NCBI RefSeq assembly: GCF_003478505.1
Contig: NZ_QUFI01000002.1
Span: 1-64,000, forward strand
Source of the DNA: Clostridium sp. AF27-2AA
Lineage (GTDB): Bacteria > Bacillota > Clostridia > Lachnospirales > Lachnospiraceae
Direction: 5' to 3'
Length of the DNA: 64,000 nt
Under the pieces are notes generated by a model. It worked only from the letters and a program-made list of their open reading frames with translations. It made no database searches and was not told where the DNA came from. Below are positions 19,294 through 27,863 of the stretch, piece after piece. Within the stretch, counting starts at the first letter, position 1; each line of letters opens with the position of its first letter. Both the position numbers and the translations under genes were made by a program.

Positions 19294-19747
19294 ACTGTCT
19301 TACATACTCACTTTCCGTTTTATCATATAATAACACCTGATTACGGTTGGCATATACCATGCCGAGCTCCTCTGTAGCTACCTTGTAGATGTGATCCAGA
19401 TCCATGTCGGTATTAATGCGGGTCTGCAGCGCGTCATTCTCGGAACAAAGCTGCTCCAACTGCTGTTCCAGACCCTCAATGCTATGAATCTTTGCAGTCA
19501 TGGAGGACTGCACATGCAGATAGCCCACGCAGATATAAAGCGCGCAGACTGCTGCCAGCGTCAGCATGAGCACATAGGGCAGATCCATCTGAAGTGCCTT
19601 TTCCTGATTTCTTCTGACAGTATGGCTCATATTCTGGCGGTACTGCACCACTCTCCGTTCTCTTGTGCGTTCCCTCTCTGCTGCCATATCTCTGGCGGCA
19701 GTTCCGTACACATAGCTCTGTCTCCCTGCTGCTCTGTGCGAAGCCAT
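19271..19747 (-). CDS. ftsL: FtsL-like septum formation initiator protein
   Basis: Small bitopic division protein of 158 aa. A basic cytoplasmic region of ~60 residues is followed by one transmembrane segment (LPYVLMLTLAAVCALYICVGYL) and a leucine-zipper-like coiled coil (IEGLEQQLEQLCSENDALQTRI). It ends with the ELGMVYANRNQV motif common to FtsL/DivIC proteins. Its place between rsmH and the PBP genes fits FtsL. The start is ATG 19747, seven bases after GGAGG; an ATG two codons earlier is too close to the ribosome binding site. Confidence 0.85.
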   Translation of the reverse strand: MASHRAAGRQSYVYGTAARDMAAERERTRERRVVQYRQNMSHTVRRNQEKALQMDLPYVLMLTLAAVCALYICVGYLHVQSSMTAKIHSIEGLEQQLEQLCSENDALQTRINTDMDLDHIYKVATEELGMVYANRNQVLLYDKTESEYVRQYEDIPKH

Positions 19748-19803
19748 ACTCATTCCTCCTTTTTTCTCTTGCGCAGCTTTGTATTCTGTTCTTTTGTTTT
19801 TCT

Positions 19804-20739
19804 CTATGCTCTTTCAAATACCCGAAGCTTGGAGCTCTTCGAGCGCTTATTGTATTCGAGTTCTTCTTCCCCAGGCACGATCGGTTTTCTTGTAATGACC
19901 GTACCCTTGCTCTTTCTGCCGCACATGCATACCGGAAATTCCGGCGGGCAGATACATGGGTTTTCGTTATCCCTGAAACGTTTTTTTACGATCCGGTCCT
20001 CCAGGGAATGGAAGGTGATGATGCTTAACCGTCCGCCCGGATTTAAAAGATCGATCATGGTGTCGATGGATCGGTTCAATACATCCAGTTCATGGTTTAA
20101 CTCAATGCGGATGGCCTGGAATGTACGCTTGGCCGGATGACCGCCCGTAGCCCGGATCTTCGCCGGAATCGCTGCCTTGATCGTCTCAATGAGCTCTCCG
20201 GTTGTCTCGTAAGGCTTTTCCTGGCGTCTCTGCACAATGTGCTTTGCGATATTCTTTGCGAAGCGGTCTTCCCCATAGTCACGAATGATGTGGTAAAGCT
20301 CCGTCTCGCTGTAGGTGTTGACGATGTCTGCCGCAGTCTGGGTATTTCGCTGGTCCATACGCATATCAAGCGGCGCGTCTTCCCGGTAAGTAAAGCCTCT
20401 TGACGCTGTATCCAGCTGATAGGAAGAAACCCCCAGGTCCAGATAGATGCCGTCTACCTTCTCAATGCCAAGGTCATGAAGCACGGAAGCAATGTTTTCA
20501 TAATTACTCCGGACTACGGTAACTTTGTCCGCAAACGGCTCCAGGCGTTTTGTGGCCGCCGCGATGGCATCCGCGTCCTGGTCGATGCCGATCAGGCGTC
20601 CGTGTTTCCCAAGACGGCTACATACCTCATAGGCATGTCCGCCTCCGCCGAGGGTTCCATCTACATAAATGCCGTCCGGTTTGATATTCAGACTGTCAAC
20701 CGTTTCATATAGTAATACTGATTTATGCTCAAATGCCAT
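19804..20739 (-). CDS. rsmH: 16S rRNA (cytosine(1402)-N(4))-methyltransferase RsmH
   Basis: SAM-dependent methyltransferase (formerly MraW) that modifies C1402 in the 16S rRNA decoding centre. The SAM-binding loop [14 protein letters not shown] is near residue 35, and [14 protein letters not shown] and [14 protein letters not shown] are family blocks. The protein ends with a Cys-rich [18 protein letters not shown] segment typical of RsmH. The start [10 protein letters not shown] (ATG 20739) lies one base after the mraZ stop and gives 311 aa; the frame remains open upstream to 20832 but that overlaps mraZ. Confidence 0.97.
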   Translation of the reverse strand: MAFEHKSVLLYETVDSLNIKPDGIYVDGTLGGGGHAYEVCSRLGKHGRLIGIDQDADAIAAATKRLEPFADKVTVVRSNYENIASVLHDLGIEKVDGIYLDLGVSSYQLDTASRGFTYREDAPLDMRMDQRNTQTAADIVNTYSETELYHIIRDYGEDRFAKNIAKHIVQRRQEKPYETTGELIETIKAAIPAKIRATGGHPAKRTFQAIRIELNHELDVLNRSIDTMIDLLNPGGRLSIITFHSLEDRIVKKRFRDNENPCICPPEFPVCMCGRKSKGTVITRKPIVPGEEELEYNKRSKSSKLRVFERA

Positions 20740-20740
20740 T

Positions 20741-21166
20741 TTAAATTCCAAGACCCTCCATGTTTTCTGCAATTTCTTCCATATCGTCGTAGGTATTCGA
20801 CTGATTCCAGTTATCTCTGCTCCAGATCTCAATCCGGCTTCCTACACCGACTAATACTGCGTCTTTATCGATCCTGGCAAATTCCCTTAAAACGGCCGGA
20901 AGCAAAATCCGTCCCTGTTTATCTACTTCACAGGTGGTAGCGCCCGCAAGGAAAAAGCGGGAAAACTTTCGCGCGTTCGCGTTGGTAAGAGGCAGAGCGT
21001 TCAGTTTTTCTTCCAGAGCTTTCCACTCGGTATTTTCATAAACGAATAAACAGCCATCGAGCCCTTTCGTTACTACGAATTCGTCTCCAAGCTGTTCCCT
21101 GAATTTGGAAGGGACAATCAGCCTTCCCTTCGCGTCCACTGTATGATTGTATTCGCCCATGAACAT
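20741..21166 (-). CDS. mraZ: Transcriptional regulator MraZ
   Basis: AbrB/SpoVT-fold DNA-binding protein that forms rings and represses the dcw operon by binding repeats upstream of its own gene. The start [16 protein letters not shown] (ATG 21166) follows AGGTG by seven bases and gives 141 aa. Both MraZ half-domains are visible: [14 protein letters not shown] near residue 12 and [14 protein letters not shown] near residue 82. It is the first gene of the dcw operon, and matching operator repeats lie directly upstream. Confidence 0.96.
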   Translation of the reverse strand: MFMGEYNHTVDAKGRLIVPSKFREQLGDEFVVTKGLDGCLFVYENTEWKALEEKLNALPLTNANARKFSRFFLAGATTCEVDKQGRILLPAVLREFARIDKDAVLVGVGSRIEIWSRDNWNQSNTYDDMEEIAENMEGLGI

Positions 21167-21211
21167 AATCAATCACCTGTTGCCCTGTTGTTTCATACCC
21201 GTGTACCGCAA

Positions 21212-21295
21212 CCACTCTTGCGCCATTTTAAACCACTTTGTGCCACTTTCCACCACTTGTACCATAAGTTTAGTACATGCGTAAGAAAATAGCAA
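21212..21295 (-). promoter_or_regulatory. mraZ promoter and MraZ-box repeats
   Basis: On the minus strand, TTGCTA (21290-21295), a 17-bp spacer and TAAACT (21267-21272) form a candidate promoter. Just downstream five copies of (A)GTGG/ATGG lie at 21212-21215, 21223-21226, 21233-21236, 21243-21246 and 21253-21256, spaced 10-11 bp. MraZ binds 10-bp-spaced GTGG-type direct repeats, so this is the expected autoregulatory operator of the dcw operon. Confidence 0.75.
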
Positions 21296-21339
21296 GGTTT
21301 TTTTCACAAAAAAGACTGGTAAATCAAGGAAAATCCTCA

Positions 21340-21377
21340 AAAAAAGAAGGACATCCACACAGCTTTTGTGGATATCC
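21340..21377 (-). terminator. Rho-independent terminator after the Spo0E-like gene
   Basis: Stem GGATATCCACA / TGTGGATGTCC on the minus strand (11 bp with one weak pair), seven-base loop, followed by a T-rich run (21340-21345). It separates the Spo0E-like gene from mraZ. Confidence 0.75.
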
Positions 21378-21415
21378 CTCTTTCCAGGGTTGTTAAACTT
21401 CTGTTAAGGTCTTTG

Positions 21416-21571
21416 TCAGTATCCCATGGCAATGTAAATCTCGATCAGACGGTCAAGCTCCACACTTTTTTCATAAACATAGCAGTATTCCTCCCCATCT
21501 TCGATACTGCCCTCCAGTTTTCTTCTGGCCTTCTCTATGCAAGCGACCAGCTCCTCCTTGGAAATTTCCAT
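21416..21571 (-). CDS. Spo0E-like aspartyl-phosphate phosphatase
   Basis: A 51-aa gene, shorter than usual gene-calling limits. It starts at ATG 21571 after AAGGAGAA. The sequence begins MEISKEELVACIEKARRKLE and contains SVELDRLIEIYI, which matches the Spo0E family signature SxxLD (Ser36-Asp40 here) in a helical hairpin. Spo0E proteins dephosphorylate Spo0A-P and delay sporulation. The gene is followed by a terminator and lies between lgt and the dcw operon, which ends in sporulation genes. A 68-aa frame overlapping it on the same strand has no features and is rejected. Confidence 0.85.
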   Translation of the reverse strand: MEISKEELVACIEKARRKLEGSIEDGEEYCYVYEKSVELDRLIEIYIAMGY

Positions 21572-21704
21572 GCCTGCGTGTTCTCCTTCCAGGTGTAAAG
21601 TGAAACGGCTTATTCCTGTTCACACATTCTGCCTCCGCCTCACAATGATATGCGACATGTTTTACGGCATTTACCATGATTTGATCTGTACTGTGTTCCG
21701 GCTG

Positions 21705-22568
21705 TTACGCAGCCTGCCTATGCTTTCGTCCCCGCCATATCAGGTTTCCAGCTGCCACAAGAATAAGTACCAGCGACAGTGCCTGGGAAACCGCAAGCCC
21801 GGTTCCAAACAAAATCAGCTGATCCGTGCGCAGGTTCTCGATCCAGAAACGGCCTGTCCCATAACCAAACAGATAGATCCAGAACATCTGACCATCGTAC
21901 TTTTTATACTTGCGGAACCAGAGCATAAAGATCAGAAGACACAGATTCCAGCAGGATTCGTAAAGGAACGTCGGATGCACCTGAATAAACTCCACTCCAT
22001 TTTCCACAATCTTATGACTCAGGACATCCGCATTCAGCATGTTATCATTTACCAAAGAGCGCTTGATGCGCATGGCAAGCAGACTGTCCGTGTATCCTCC
22101 AAACGCCTCGCAGTTAAAGAAATTTCCCCACCGGCCGATGATCTGCCCCGTAACCAGTCCCAGCACGCCTGTATCCGCCATAGAGAAAAAGGATACTTTT
22201 TTTACACGGGTATAAACGATCATCGTGATGGCTCCCGCGATCACACCGCCATAAATGGCAAGCCCGCCGGCGCGCAGGTTAAAAATCTGAAGCAGATTTT
22301 CCTTATAATAATCCCACTCAAAAATCACATAATAAATTCTTGCACCGACAATGGAACATATGATTGCGTACAATGCAAAATCCAGATAAAGTTCCGGATC
22401 CTGCCCTCTCCGCTTTGCATCTGACTGGGCAATCCAGATGCCCGCCAGCATTCCGATTCCGATGATGATTCCATAAAACGCAATCCGGAATCCGAATACT
22501 GAAATACTGCTTTTCAGATGCTCAATCGTAATTCCAAGATGCACAAAACGGATGTCTGCTCCGTTCAT
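21705..22568 (-). CDS. lgt: Prolipoprotein diacylglyceryl transferase
   Basis: Polytopic membrane enzyme that transfers diacylglycerol from phosphatidylglycerol to the lipobox Cys of prolipoproteins. The Lgt signature GRWGNFFNCEAFGG is near residue 145, and HPTFLYES and GTGRFWIENLRTDQ are also typical. About seven transmembrane segments are seen; 287 aa is normal. The window itself encodes likely substrates, the CapA-like and YARHG lipoproteins. Confidence 0.97.
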   Translation of the reverse strand: MNGADIRFVHLGITIEHLKSSISVFGFRIAFYGIIIGIGMLAGIWIAQSDAKRRGQDPELYLDFALYAIICSIVGARIYYVIFEWDYYKENLLQIFNLRAGGLAIYGGVIAGAITMIVYTRVKKVSFFSMADTGVLGLVTGQIIGRWGNFFNCEAFGGYTDSLLAMRIKRSLVNDNMLNADVLSHKIVENGVEFIQVHPTFLYESCWNLCLLIFMLWFRKYKKYDGQMFWIYLFGYGTGRFWIENLRTDQLILFGTGLAVSQALSLVLILVAAGNLIWRGRKHRQAA

Positions 22569-22721
22569 AAGTTTTCTCCTTTCGATGCTGTCTTTATTTT
22601 AACGCAAACTTAGCACCAGGGCAAACAGATTCGTGCGACTTGTTTCGCCCTCGTTCGACAGCATAATTGTGTTTTTGATATTGCCGCATGAATATAATGG
22701 TATAGGCAAAGGAGAAAAAAA

Positions 22722-23696
22722 TCAACCATATTCTTTCGTGATCAGTAACTCCACCGCCAGCCGGTCCTGCAGCCGTCCGCTCTTCACCGCTTCCTCTGTC
22801 TCCACGCAGGAATTCACATAGGAAAGGATCTGCTCCCGGCTGAACTGTCTTGCCTGGGGCATAGTCTTTCCTACCACAAAGGGCTGCATTTTTAATTTCG
22901 AAGCAATGGTTCCCTTGTCCATGCCCTTTGCCATCAGTTCCTTCACCTGCAAAAGCTGGTTAAACTGCCTTGCGATCAGGAACAGGATACGCATGGGCGG
23001 TTCCTTTAAGGTGAGAAGGTCTTCATAGAGATCCATGGCCTTCCGGGTCTGGCGGTTCACGATAGCCGCAACCATATCGAAAATGCGGTTGGTTACCTGT
23101 ACGGTGCAGACGGTCATCACATCTTCATCGGTGATCACATCCCGCCCCAGGGTATAGCTGATGACCTTTTCCAGCTCCATGCGGATATTTTCCATGTCAT
23201 CACCGGTCATGCTTAAAAACAGGTCCATGGTGTGGTTCGTAATCTTTTTCTGCTCTCTTGCAAGAATGCCACCTGCCCATCTGGCAAGCTGGGCGCTGTC
23301 CTGGCGGTTTAACTCCGTCGCATAGCCCATATCCTTTACCTTCTTGTAAAGACGGTTGCGCTTATCGACTTCCGTTTCCACGAACAGGAGGATGGTGGTA
23401 TCCGGCATGGATGGCAGATACTGCACCAGGGCATCGGAAGCCGTCTTGAAAAAGCCGCTGTCTTCAATGAGGATCAGGCGGTGCTCCGCAAAAAACGGCA
23501 TGGTGTCTGCCAGGCGGATCAGCTCGTCCACATCCAGCCCCTTGCCCTCGAAGCGGGCGAAGTTCATGGTGTCATCCCCGATGATGGCTTCTTTTAAGCG
23601 GTTCTTGTAGCTGTTCTTTAAGAACGCTTCTTCTCCGTATAACAAATAAATCTGCTTGAATTCACCGGATTTGATATCCTGGTTCAGTGTCTGCAT
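22722..23696 (-). CDS. holA: DNA polymerase III subunit delta
   Basis: Clamp-loader subunit that opens the beta clamp during replication. The 324-aa protein begins MQTLNQDIKSGEFKQIYLLYGEEAFL, where LLYGEE(A)FL is the typical HolA start of the AAA+ domain; FFAEHRLILIEDSGFF and the C-terminal collar region (YEDLLTLKEPPMRILFLIARQFNQLLQVKEL) follow. The start is ATG 23696, nine bases after GGAG, not the ATG at 23711. Confidence 0.95.
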   Translation of the reverse strand: MQTLNQDIKSGEFKQIYLLYGEEAFLKNSYKNRLKEAIIGDDTMNFARFEGKGLDVDELIRLADTMPFFAEHRLILIEDSGFFKTASDALVQYLPSMPDTTILLFVETEVDKRNRLYKKVKDMGYATELNRQDSAQLARWAGGILAREQKKITNHTMDLFLSMTGDDMENIRMELEKVISYTLGRDVITDEDVMTVCTVQVTNRIFDMVAAIVNRQTRKAMDLYEDLLTLKEPPMRILFLIARQFNQLLQVKELMAKGMDKGTIASKLKMQPFVVGKTMPQARQFSREQILSYVNSCVETEEAVKSGRLQDRLAVELLITKEYG

Positions 23697-23805
23697 TGCA
23701 TGTATCTCCATTCTTTTTCCAAGTATCTCTTATGATACCACATGCCCTGAAAGGGAACAAGATAAAAACACCAGGGACATCGGAATGGTTATATCAGCAC
23801 TGCGA

Positions 23806-23847
23806 AACAGGCACCGGAACTCCTTTTCGGATGTTCCGGTGCCTGTT
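23806..23847 (-). terminator. Strong hairpin after the TasA-like gene
   Basis: Perfect inverted repeat with a 15-bp stem (core GGCACCGGAAC / GTTCCGGTGCC) and a 12-nt loop, about 30 bp after the stop of the TasA-like gene. The minus-strand tail is only TTTC, so termination may be partly due to stem stability. It also faces the start of holA. Confidence 0.7.
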
Positions 23848-23876
23848 CATATTTGCATCATTTTTGTGTAGGGTTT

Positions 23877-24884
23877 CTAGCGGTTCTGCTCTGCCAGAAT
23901 GTTTGCGTTTCCGGTATCTTTTCCAACGTTGAACTGATCCCAGTCAAGATTCATGGTGATCTTCACGCTCTGCTCCTGGCTGTCTGCATCATTGTTGTCT
24001 TTGTTCATCACCTCGGTGGAACCGGTGGTGTAATGGCCATCTGCATCCGGATCCATGGCTACGCCCATGAACAGATCCATACGGTTATCGGTTGCCGGGC
24101 TGCAGAGGATCTCCGCATTCGCAATCGCGGTCTTCAGCACTTCCGGATCTGCGTCTTCCAGCGCGGACAGGCGTACGAACTCTACACCGCCGACAGTAAA
24201 GTAATCTTCATCACTCAGGCCCATAGCCTGTGCCAGCTTAAAGACATTCTTTCCGTTCTGGTCACCGGCCGGATGGTACTGTTCCTGGTTGATAAAGACG
24301 GCCACACCAAGCATCTTCTTTGCCGCATCTGGCAGGCTCGGCTGTTCTTCGCTTCCGACTGTAAATTTCACGTTGCTGAGCTTTGCCGCGATATCCCCCA
24401 CATTCAGGATATCAGTACGGAAGGCCTGTGCGTAACCCGGATACATCTTATTCACGGTAATCTCGATCTGGTCACTGCCGTTGGTGTTGGCGGTCGTGTA
24501 TTCGCCTACATCTTTTTTGATGGTTGCCGCATCCACCAGCTCTGCGTTAAAATCCACGGTGTTATAATTTTTCGCGTTTTCCCGGTACTGTTCGATGGAG
24601 CCGTCCTTCGCGATCGTATTGTAATTGGTTCCTCTCATAAAGAAATCATCTGCCACATATCCGGTATCTCCGATGCCGTCCACGATGCTCCAGCTATCGG
24701 TCTTGGTCTCATTAGCGTACTGGGCATAGAGGCCGAGGTCCGCAAAGGTTACCTCCAGATCACCGGTGGTTGCTTTTGTTGTCACATTCAGGGTATCGGT
24801 CCAGTATGCGTAGCCGGTGCCGGTCAGAATGAGGGATAATGCCACAATACCTCCGGCCATCGGTTTTCTTCCTGTCTTTCTCAT
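23877..24884 (-). CDS. TasA/camelysin-like secreted protein with SipW-type signal peptide
   Basis: The 335-aa protein starts with a basic N-terminus, a hydrophobic core (GGIVALSLILTGTGYA) and the SipW-type boundary YAYWTDTL, followed by a GDLEVTFADLG segment as in TasA/CalY/camelysin proteins. Those proteins are secreted through SipW and form surface fibres or biofilm matrix. The body is acidic and soluble-looking, with VNKMYPGYAQAFRTDILNVGDIAAKL (a TasA-like block) in the middle. It is the last gene of the SipW operon, 117 bp after the DUF5305-like gene; that gap holds a short hairpin. The ATG follows AAAAAAGGAGGATTCCATT. The exact function is inferred from family and context. Confidence 0.8.
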   Translation of the reverse strand: MRKTGRKPMAGGIVALSLILTGTGYAYWTDTLNVTTKATTGDLEVTFADLGLYAQYANETKTDSWSIVDGIGDTGYVADDFFMRGTNYNTIAKDGSIEQYRENAKNYNTVDFNAELVDAATIKKDVGEYTTANTNGSDQIEITVNKMYPGYAQAFRTDILNVGDIAAKLSNVKFTVGSEEQPSLPDAAKKMLGVAVFINQEQYHPAGDQNGKNVFKLAQAMGLSDEDYFTVGGVEFVRLSALEDADPEVLKTAIANAEILCSPATDNRMDLFMGVAMDPDADGHYTTGSTEVMNKDNNDADSQEQSVKITMNLDWDQFNVGKDTGNANILAEQNR

Positions 24885-25001
24885 AATGGAATCCTCCTTT
24901 TTTCATGAATGCTTACTTTTCGCTCACAACCACAGTATATACAGAAAATCCGTTTTCTGAATCCCTCTTTCGATGCCTCTTTTCTGCCACTTCCGCTTCC
25001 A

Positions 25002-26282
25002 TTATATTCCACCTTCCGGACCCTCATCTTCCGCCAAAGGAGCATTCGGCATTTCGAGGACATACTCATAACAGACCGTATCCCCGGACACCAGAAAATG
25101 TCCCTGCTTTGGTACCCCGTCCGCATCCGCTACATACAAAACCGGACAGCGCAGATCCTCCGATATCTGGACCAGACTGTCCAGTCTGCTAAGACGGATC
25201 ACGCTTTTTCCCTCCGTTTCCGGCAGTGATTCCACCTCAAAAAGCTGGCTTCCATACTTTTTTAACAGTCCGTGCATGCGGCGCTCCCAGAGTTCCAGAG
25301 CATCCGCTTCCCGGGTCATCCACAGCACAAACCAGATCAGAGCTGTGCCAGCGAAGATTCCGGCTGCCCCGACCGCGATTCTTTTTCCCCGGACAGGCAG
25401 GATTCTGGTCTCCGTTTGTGTAATCTGCCCGGCTTTCACGTCCGGCTGTGGCGGACTGATTTCATAAAAGCTCCCCTGGGTTGCCAGTGGAATCTCCATC
25501 TGACAGGAGAAGGGTTCGTCCACAGTCTTTCCGCCTGCGCTTACTGCAAAGCTTCCCTCAAACACCAGAAATAAAGCTTTGGACACACTGCCACCCAGGA
25601 TCCGGTCTGCGGCCTCCGCCCGCTCCAGATAGTCGGATGGGCGGATCTGCAGTGTCATCTCCAGCATCCCGGTCCCCGGCTGTCCTGCCACGGCTGCTGC
25701 CTGCTGTCCTGACCGTACGGATTCGTCCATTATTTTCTGCTCTGCCGGTAAAGATACTTCCGCATTTTTTTCTTCCCTCAGCACTTCAATCTGCTCATAC
25801 ACTGTTCTTTTGCTGTCACCGGACATCTGGTATCCGGTCATCACCGCACGAACACTTCCCTGCCCCGTAATCTGTATCTGCTGATCCACTCCAGACGATG
25901 TTTCGCACTGTCCACCAGATTCGTTCTCCTGTCTGCTTCCGTTTTTCTGTTCCACTGTGTTCTCTGTCATGTCACCTGAAATCTCTGCCCTCGCCGAAAA
26001 AGTCAGTTCCACATAATCAGTCAGGTTCACCGAGCAGACCTGCCCTGCTTCCAGCCATTCTGTTTCATAGAGACTGTTCGGTATGAGATGAACCCGCGCG
26101 GTTCCTTCCGTGCGCACCTCATAATCCGCAATCACCGTTTCCCGGGTTTTCTGCTGCCTGCGCACGCCACTCCAGATTCCGATTCCTCCCGCCAGAATCA
26201 GAATCGCACCTGCAAAGGCTGCTCCACGCCGCAGACAGCACGGCCAGGACAGGCCGAAAAACACAGCTTCCGTTTCCTCCAT
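25002..26282 (-). CDS. DUF5305-like bitopic membrane protein of the SipW operon
   Basis: A 426-aa protein with an N-terminal transmembrane segment (GAAFAGAILILAGGIGIWSGV), a large predicted extracytoplasmic domain (YEVRTEGTARVHLIPNSLYETEW..., residues ~55-300), and a second transmembrane segment (IAVGAAGIFAGTALIWFVLWM) followed by a ~100-residue cytoplasmic domain. The layout and the Asn-Ser-Leu-Tyr block resemble DUF5305 proteins, which occur beside SipW-type signal peptidases. A Gln/Ser-rich spacer lies around residues 105-140. It starts five bases after the sipW stop, and its ribosome binding site overlaps that stop. A role in anchoring or assembling the secreted proteins is inference. Confidence 0.65.
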   Translation of the reverse strand: MEETEAVFFGLSWPCCLRRGAAFAGAILILAGGIGIWSGVRRQQKTRETVIADYEVRTEGTARVHLIPNSLYETEWLEAGQVCSVNLTDYVELTFSARAEISGDMTENTVEQKNGSRQENESGGQCETSSGVDQQIQITGQGSVRAVMTGYQMSGDSKRTVYEQIEVLREEKNAEVSLPAEQKIMDESVRSGQQAAAVAGQPGTGMLEMTLQIRPSDYLERAEAADRILGGSVSKALFLVFEGSFAVSAGGKTVDEPFSCQMEIPLATQGSFYEISPPQPDVKAGQITQTETRILPVRGKRIAVGAAGIFAGTALIWFVLWMTREADALELWERRMHGLLKKYGSQLFEVESLPETEGKSVIRLSRLDSLVQISEDLRCPVLYVADADGVPKQGHFLVSGDTVCYEYVLEMPNAPLAEDEGPEGGI

Positions 26283-26287
26283 TCACT

Positions 26288-27610
26288 TCACCTCCCGCTA
26301 TCTTCCGCTCCCGTCATCACACCCTCCGGTGCTTCCCTGCCTCCCTTTAACAGCAGCACACCAAGACCGGCTTTCGGCACTACGCCCACTACAATGCCGT
26401 TGACATCCTTTGGAAGCACCGCCTGGGCATCCTCCGAAGGATTGTTGTCTCCCCGGGTGCCAAATGAAACATTACCTGCTTCATCCAGCAGGATTTCCAC
26501 AATCCGGTGCGTGATGGTATAATCCTCCCGGCTGAAGTTGATCACATCCGATTCCTTCAGATCATAAATTTCTGCTTCTTTCGTAATTTTACGGATCAGC
26601 ACCACATCCCCGGGGTAAATGCCCGGTTCCATGCTTCCGGTCAGCACCACCGAAGGGTAGACTGGAAACACGCCGACACAGAACCAGCAGCACGCTACCG
26701 CTGCCGCCAGACCGGCAAAGGAACGGTACAGATCGCCCGGCGTGCTTCGTCCGCTGCCCCGGCTCATTCCATGTTCCGTTACACATCTGTCCCGGAGCCA
26801 CAACACAAACAGAACCGGATAAGCCACCTTCACAGCACTCTCCACCAGCCACGGAAGCTGGGGCAGATACGGGAATACGCGTTGGAACAGCTCCGGCACC
26901 GCGCTGTAGATCAGTCCGGCCCGCCATCCGCCGTAATATGCCAGACTGGAAAGCGCTGCGCTGTTCGCGATGGCAGGAAACACCTGCTGCACCAGAAAGA
27001 AAAACAGCGATTTTCCATCCTGCACCAGAAGGGCCCGGTTCAATGGAATCTCCGTCAATGCCAAGAGTAGCGTGAAACACACACGAAACAAGGATGCCAC
27101 GACTCCGCGCCGCTTTCTCAGCCGGTAAATGGTTCCGATTCCATATGCCCTCGTATATTCCCGGAATGCCAGAGACAAAAAAGTCCCCACTGCATTGCCT
27201 GCAAGCCCCAGCGGCGAATGGTCATAGGGCGAAGCCGCAAGACTCTTTAACACCACACCCATGCCATACCGGATAGCAAGATAAATTCCAGCACCGGACC
27301 AGACATAGCCCTGCACCGCCATCTGCTGCCGCAGGCTGCCCGGTACATGAATCTGTGGCAGAAGCTGGTATACCGCAAACAAGGTCAGTGCCCAGTATCC
27401 CGCCGGAATCCAGAGGCTTGTCCCAAACCAGTGGGAAACTACCGGAAGCGACGGAATCCACAGAACAAGAAGGAGCTGGAACACATGCCAGCCATACCGC
27501 CGCTTTCTCCGGTATCTGTTTTCAGACTGCCCGGCATATTTCTGCTCCGGCATCCTTCTGTCGCCTGAATTTATCAGATTTTCTGTCCGGTGCACATGCT
27601 CCGCGCTCAT
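26288..27610 (-). CDS. sipW: SipW-type (S26B) signal peptidase I with large polytopic N-terminal domain
   Basis: The C-terminal ~130 residues form an ER/archaeal-type signal peptidase: catalytic Ser326 in VVLTGSMEPGIYPGDVV and His368 in DYTITHRIVEI, with GTRGDNNPSED as the later Asp block. A Ser-His rather than Ser-Lys dyad is the SipW class. Such peptidases remove the YxxWT-type signal peptides carried by the neighbouring genes. The first ~300 residues hold several hydrophobic segments and are not part of a normal ~190-aa SipW. The ATG at 27610 overlaps the upstream stop by 4 bp and follows GGAGCTGCAGAT. Confidence 0.85.
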   Translation of the reverse strand: MSAEHVHRTENLINSGDRRMPEQKYAGQSENRYRRKRRYGWHVFQLLLVLWIPSLPVVSHWFGTSLWIPAGYWALTLFAVYQLLPQIHVPGSLRQQMAVQGYVWSGAGIYLAIRYGMGVVLKSLAASPYDHSPLGLAGNAVGTFLSLAFREYTRAYGIGTIYRLRKRRGVVASLFRVCFTLLLALTEIPLNRALLVQDGKSLFFFLVQQVFPAIANSAALSSLAYYGGWRAGLIYSAVPELFQRVFPYLPQLPWLVESAVKVAYPVLFVLWLRDRCVTEHGMSRGSGRSTPGDLYRSFAGLAAAVACCWFCVGVFPVYPSVVLTGSMEPGIYPGDVVLIRKITKEAEIYDLKESDVINFSREDYTITHRIVEILLDEAGNVSFGTRGDNNPSEDAQAVLPKDVNGIVVGVVPKAGLGVLLLKGGREAPEGVMTGAEDSGR

Positions 27611-27843
27611 ATCTGCAGCTCCGTTTCTGATGACTCCATACCTGTTGCAGCTTCCATTTCTTCTGTAACCTCGACGTTTTCTTTATCCTCTGTGATTTTC
27701 ACAGTCTCTTCCTCTGTTTCTTCCTCGACTTCTACCTCCACCGACCAGACTATCGCAAAATCTTCCTTCACCCCGATACGCTCTGTCCAGTATCCGTAAG
27801 ACGCGTGGGCCGCGCCCAGAAGCATGATCACCACCACGGCCAT
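27607..27843 (-). CDS. Small secreted protein with SipW-type signal peptide
   Basis: From ATG 27843 (ribosome binding site AAAGGAGCGACC) the protein is 78 aa; a GTG start at 27867 would add 8 residues. It has a hydrophobic core (AVVVIMLLGAAHASYG), the SipW boundary YGYWTERIG and a very acidic Glu/Thr/Val-rich mature part (EVEVEEETEEETVKITED). The mature part is only ~50 residues, too short for a TasA fold. It may be a minor subunit or assembly partner. It overlaps sipW by 4 bp. Confidence 0.7.
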   Translation of the reverse strand: MAVVVIMLLGAAHASYGYWTERIGVKEDFAIVWSVEVEVEEETEEETVKITEDKENVEVTEEMEAATGMESSETELQI

Positions 27844-27863
27844 CACGGTCGCTCCTTTCTCCG

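Noticed and set aside
21471..21677. 68-codon minus-strand frame overlapping the Spo0E-like gene
   Set aside because: No motif or ribosome binding site; the Spo0E-like frame in the same place has both.
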